DNA of 64,000 nucleotides from Paramylibacter ulvae (lineage in GTDB: Bacteria; Pseudomonadota; Alphaproteobacteria; Rhodobacterales; Rhodobacteraceae). Positions 62,808-64,000 of this stretch are shown one piece after another. The notes below the pieces were generated by a model. The model did no database searches. It saw only the letters and a program-made list of their open reading frames with translations, and was not told the origin of the DNA. The translations under genes were made by a program, and so were the position numbers. Every line of letters begins with the position of its first letter. Positions within the stretch are counted from its first letter, which is position 1. Where the stretch lies: contig NZ_BMZF01000003.1 of assembly GCF_014652655.1 (NCBI RefSeq), positions 124,001 to 188,000 of the forward strand. The letters run 5' to 3'.

Positions 62808-63623
62808 TTAAACCTTGTTCTTTGCGTTTGGCCAATCATGCTTTTCACCCGTGGCATCACGCGCCCAGCGATAAAAGCTGTCGTATAATGTCATGCCCGC
62901 ATCAAGTTGTTGGTGATCGTTGGAATACATGCGCGACAATCCAAGGGATGCCGCAACAAGACCTGAACATTCAGGGGCAAGATCATGGCGATTTGTATCT
63001 GCGCCACGAATGATGGTGGCAAGGCGATTAAGGGCAGGGGAATGGAGGTTAAAGTCATCGCAAAACGCATCAAAGCTACACCGATCATCGCGATGGGAAA
63101 AGGGCACGTTTTCAATATCAAACGGGGTGGCGTTAAAACGTTCTGCGACGCCTGTAACTTCGGATGGGGACACGAATAAAAATTGCGCGTTTGGATCGAT
63201 GAAACGGCGGATCAACCACGGGCAAGCGATGCGATCAATCTTGGGGCGGTGGCGCGTGACCCAGATGCTATGCCCCTGTGGGCCGCGCGGGATTGCGGCA
63301 TTTTCGATCCGCAGCTCACCCGCATCACGCCATGCGTAATTCCCACCCTCAAGGTTTTCTGCCGCTATGCCATGTCCGCGCAATATTGCCGCCACGCCTT
63401 GGGACAATTTTTTGCCTTTTTGACAGATGACCACCGCGGTTTTACGATGTAGTGCGGGAACCAGCGCGGCGATGTCGTCAAATGGGTGACGGATTGCAGT
63501 GGGGATCAGATAGGGATCGGCGTTGAAATCTTCGTCGATGGAAACATCGATCAAGATCGGGCAATTGGGTGTGCCGATCAGTCGTGACAGTTTTGATATG
63601 CTAATTTCATTTGGCGATGGCAT
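62808..63623 (-). CDS. chrB: Chromate resistance protein ChrB with rhodanese domain
   Basis: 271-residue protein. ATG at 63623 with AAGGA seven bases upstream. N-terminal rhodanese-like domain (about residues 5-105): LIDVSIDEDF, AVVICQKGKKLSQGVAAILR with the active Cys, LEGGNYAWRDAG. C-terminal ChrB domain (about 125-271): SIWVTRHRPKIDRIACPWLI, RRFIDPNAQFLFV, NVPFSHRDDRCSFDAFCDDF, and TLYDSFYRWARD. In other bacteria ChrB is a chromate-sensing regulator of chrA. First gene of the chrBA operon. Confidence 0.92.
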   Translation of the reverse strand: MPSPNEISISKLSRLIGTPNCPILIDVSIDEDFNADPYLIPTAIRHPFDDIAALVPALHRKTAVVICQKGKKLSQGVAAILRGHGIAAENLEGGNYAWRDAGELRIENAAIPRGPQGHSIWVTRHRPKIDRIACPWLIRRFIDPNAQFLFVSPSEVTGVAERFNATPFDIENVPFSHRDDRCSFDAFCDDFNLHSPALNRLATIIRGADTNRHDLAPECSGLVAASLGLSRMYSNDHQQLDAGMTLYDSFYRWARDATGEKHDWPNAKNKV

Positions 63624-63802
63624 AGGCGCATCCTTCCTCTTGGATTGGTTGGACACGAAACTTGGGCCAAAGCCTCTTGGGGTGTTCGTAAACCCCATGG
63701 GGTAATTATGGCAAAGTAAAATGCACCACGTCAAGCAATGTTGAAACTATTTCGCACGCAATTGCGTGTCTTCGTCAGAAGACCAACAGAGAGGGAAGGA
63801 AA

Positions 63803-64000
63803 ATGAAAAATTTAATCATTAGCATTGTCATGATGTTTTGCGCCGCATTTCCATTGCACGCCCAAAACAAGGATATCGAAGGCGTGATCAGCAATCAGTT
63901 CAAAGCGTTTCAGATGGATGATTTTGAAGGCGCATATGAATTCGCATCGCCCAATATTCAACGCATGTATGGTGATGTGGAACGGTTCACACAGATGGTC
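63803..64000 (+). CDS. DUF4864 domain protein (3' partial)
   Basis: First 66 residues of a secreted protein; the gene continues beyond the window. Signal peptide MKNLIISIVMMFCAAFPLHA, then NKDIEGVISNQFKAFQMDDF, EGAYEFASPNIQRMYGDVER and FTQMV. The pattern Q-F-x-A-F-x-x-D-D and FASPxIxxxYG matches the DUF4864 (NTF2-like) family of small periplasmic proteins. GGAAGGA just before the ATG at 63803 is a strong ribosome binding site. Function unknown. Confidence 0.85.
   Translation, partial: MKNLIISIVMMFCAAFPLHAQNKDIEGVISNQFKAFQMDDFEGAYEFASPNIQRMYGDVERFTQMV

Overview
The window looks like a chromosomal segment of a marine-type alphaproteobacterium, most probably Rhodobacterales (Rhodobacteraceae) of unusually moderate GC content for that group (judged by eye, not computed). 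The reasons are the gene order ruvC-ruvA-ruvB-(hypothetical)-ybgC-tolQ-tolR-tolA-tolB-pal-cpoB-tilS-ftsH, a class I lysyl-tRNA synthetase, a soxBDAG sarcosine oxidase operon beside fhs and folD, a tad/cpa pilus locus with a Flp-type pilin reading GAVTVDW, and several small proteins typical of that order. About 63 protein genes, one pseudogene, several terminators and two small repeat families are described. I see no rRNA, tRNA, CRISPR array, insertion sequence or prophage.

Layout. 1-1400: end of prmA, a membrane hypothetical and a DUF1127 protein. 1570-14760: Holliday junction resolution (ruvCAB), then the whole Tol-Pal envelope system with two TolA-like genes in tandem, then tilS and ftsH, ending in a clear terminator. 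14890-22600: a one-carbon module. Sarcosine oxidase (soxBDAG, minus strand) converges on formate-tetrahydrofolate ligase and FolD (plus strand), so methylene-tetrahydrofolate from demethylation can be oxidised to formate or used for biosynthesis. 22840-35650: the tad/cpa Flp pilus locus, all on the minus strand: flp, cpaB, cpaC, an OmpA-domain lipoprotein, cpaE, tadA, tadB, tadC, two TPR lipoproteins, prepilin peptidase, an AAA+ ATPase with a helical/winged N-terminal region, and last a calcineurin-like phosphoesterase homologue that has lost every metal ligand. No tadE, tadF or tadG is present.

35980-50550: mixed genes (lytic transglycosylase, acetoacetyl-CoA synthetase, diacylglycerol kinase, an IMPACT-family protein, LprI-domain protein, hemolysin III family, RimO, crotonase, a reductase-DUF4166 fusion with a divergent TetR regulator, a hydantoinase-like protein, a HAD hydrolase, an orphan BrnA-like protein). 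A DUF2971 gene at 41657-42448 has foreign-looking codon use and sits between two copies of a structured palindromic repeat whose stems covary. Two other intergenic places carry an 11-bp phased GGACA repeat. 50970-64000: EttA, a siderophore-interacting-type flavoprotein, a membrane protein, a DEAD-box helicase with a DbpA domain, a decayed VOC gene, NadD, a PBP4-type peptidase, a TerB-like protein, class I LysRS, the ChrA/ChrB chromate pair and the start of a DUF4864 protein.

The most interesting items are the active-site-stripped phosphoesterase at the end of the pilus locus, the covarying palindromic repeats around the DUF2971 gene, the phased GGACA repeat at two loci, the tandem TolA paralogues, a SoxD without its zinc cysteines, and an orphan plus-strand terminator in the flp upstream region that hints at a small RNA.
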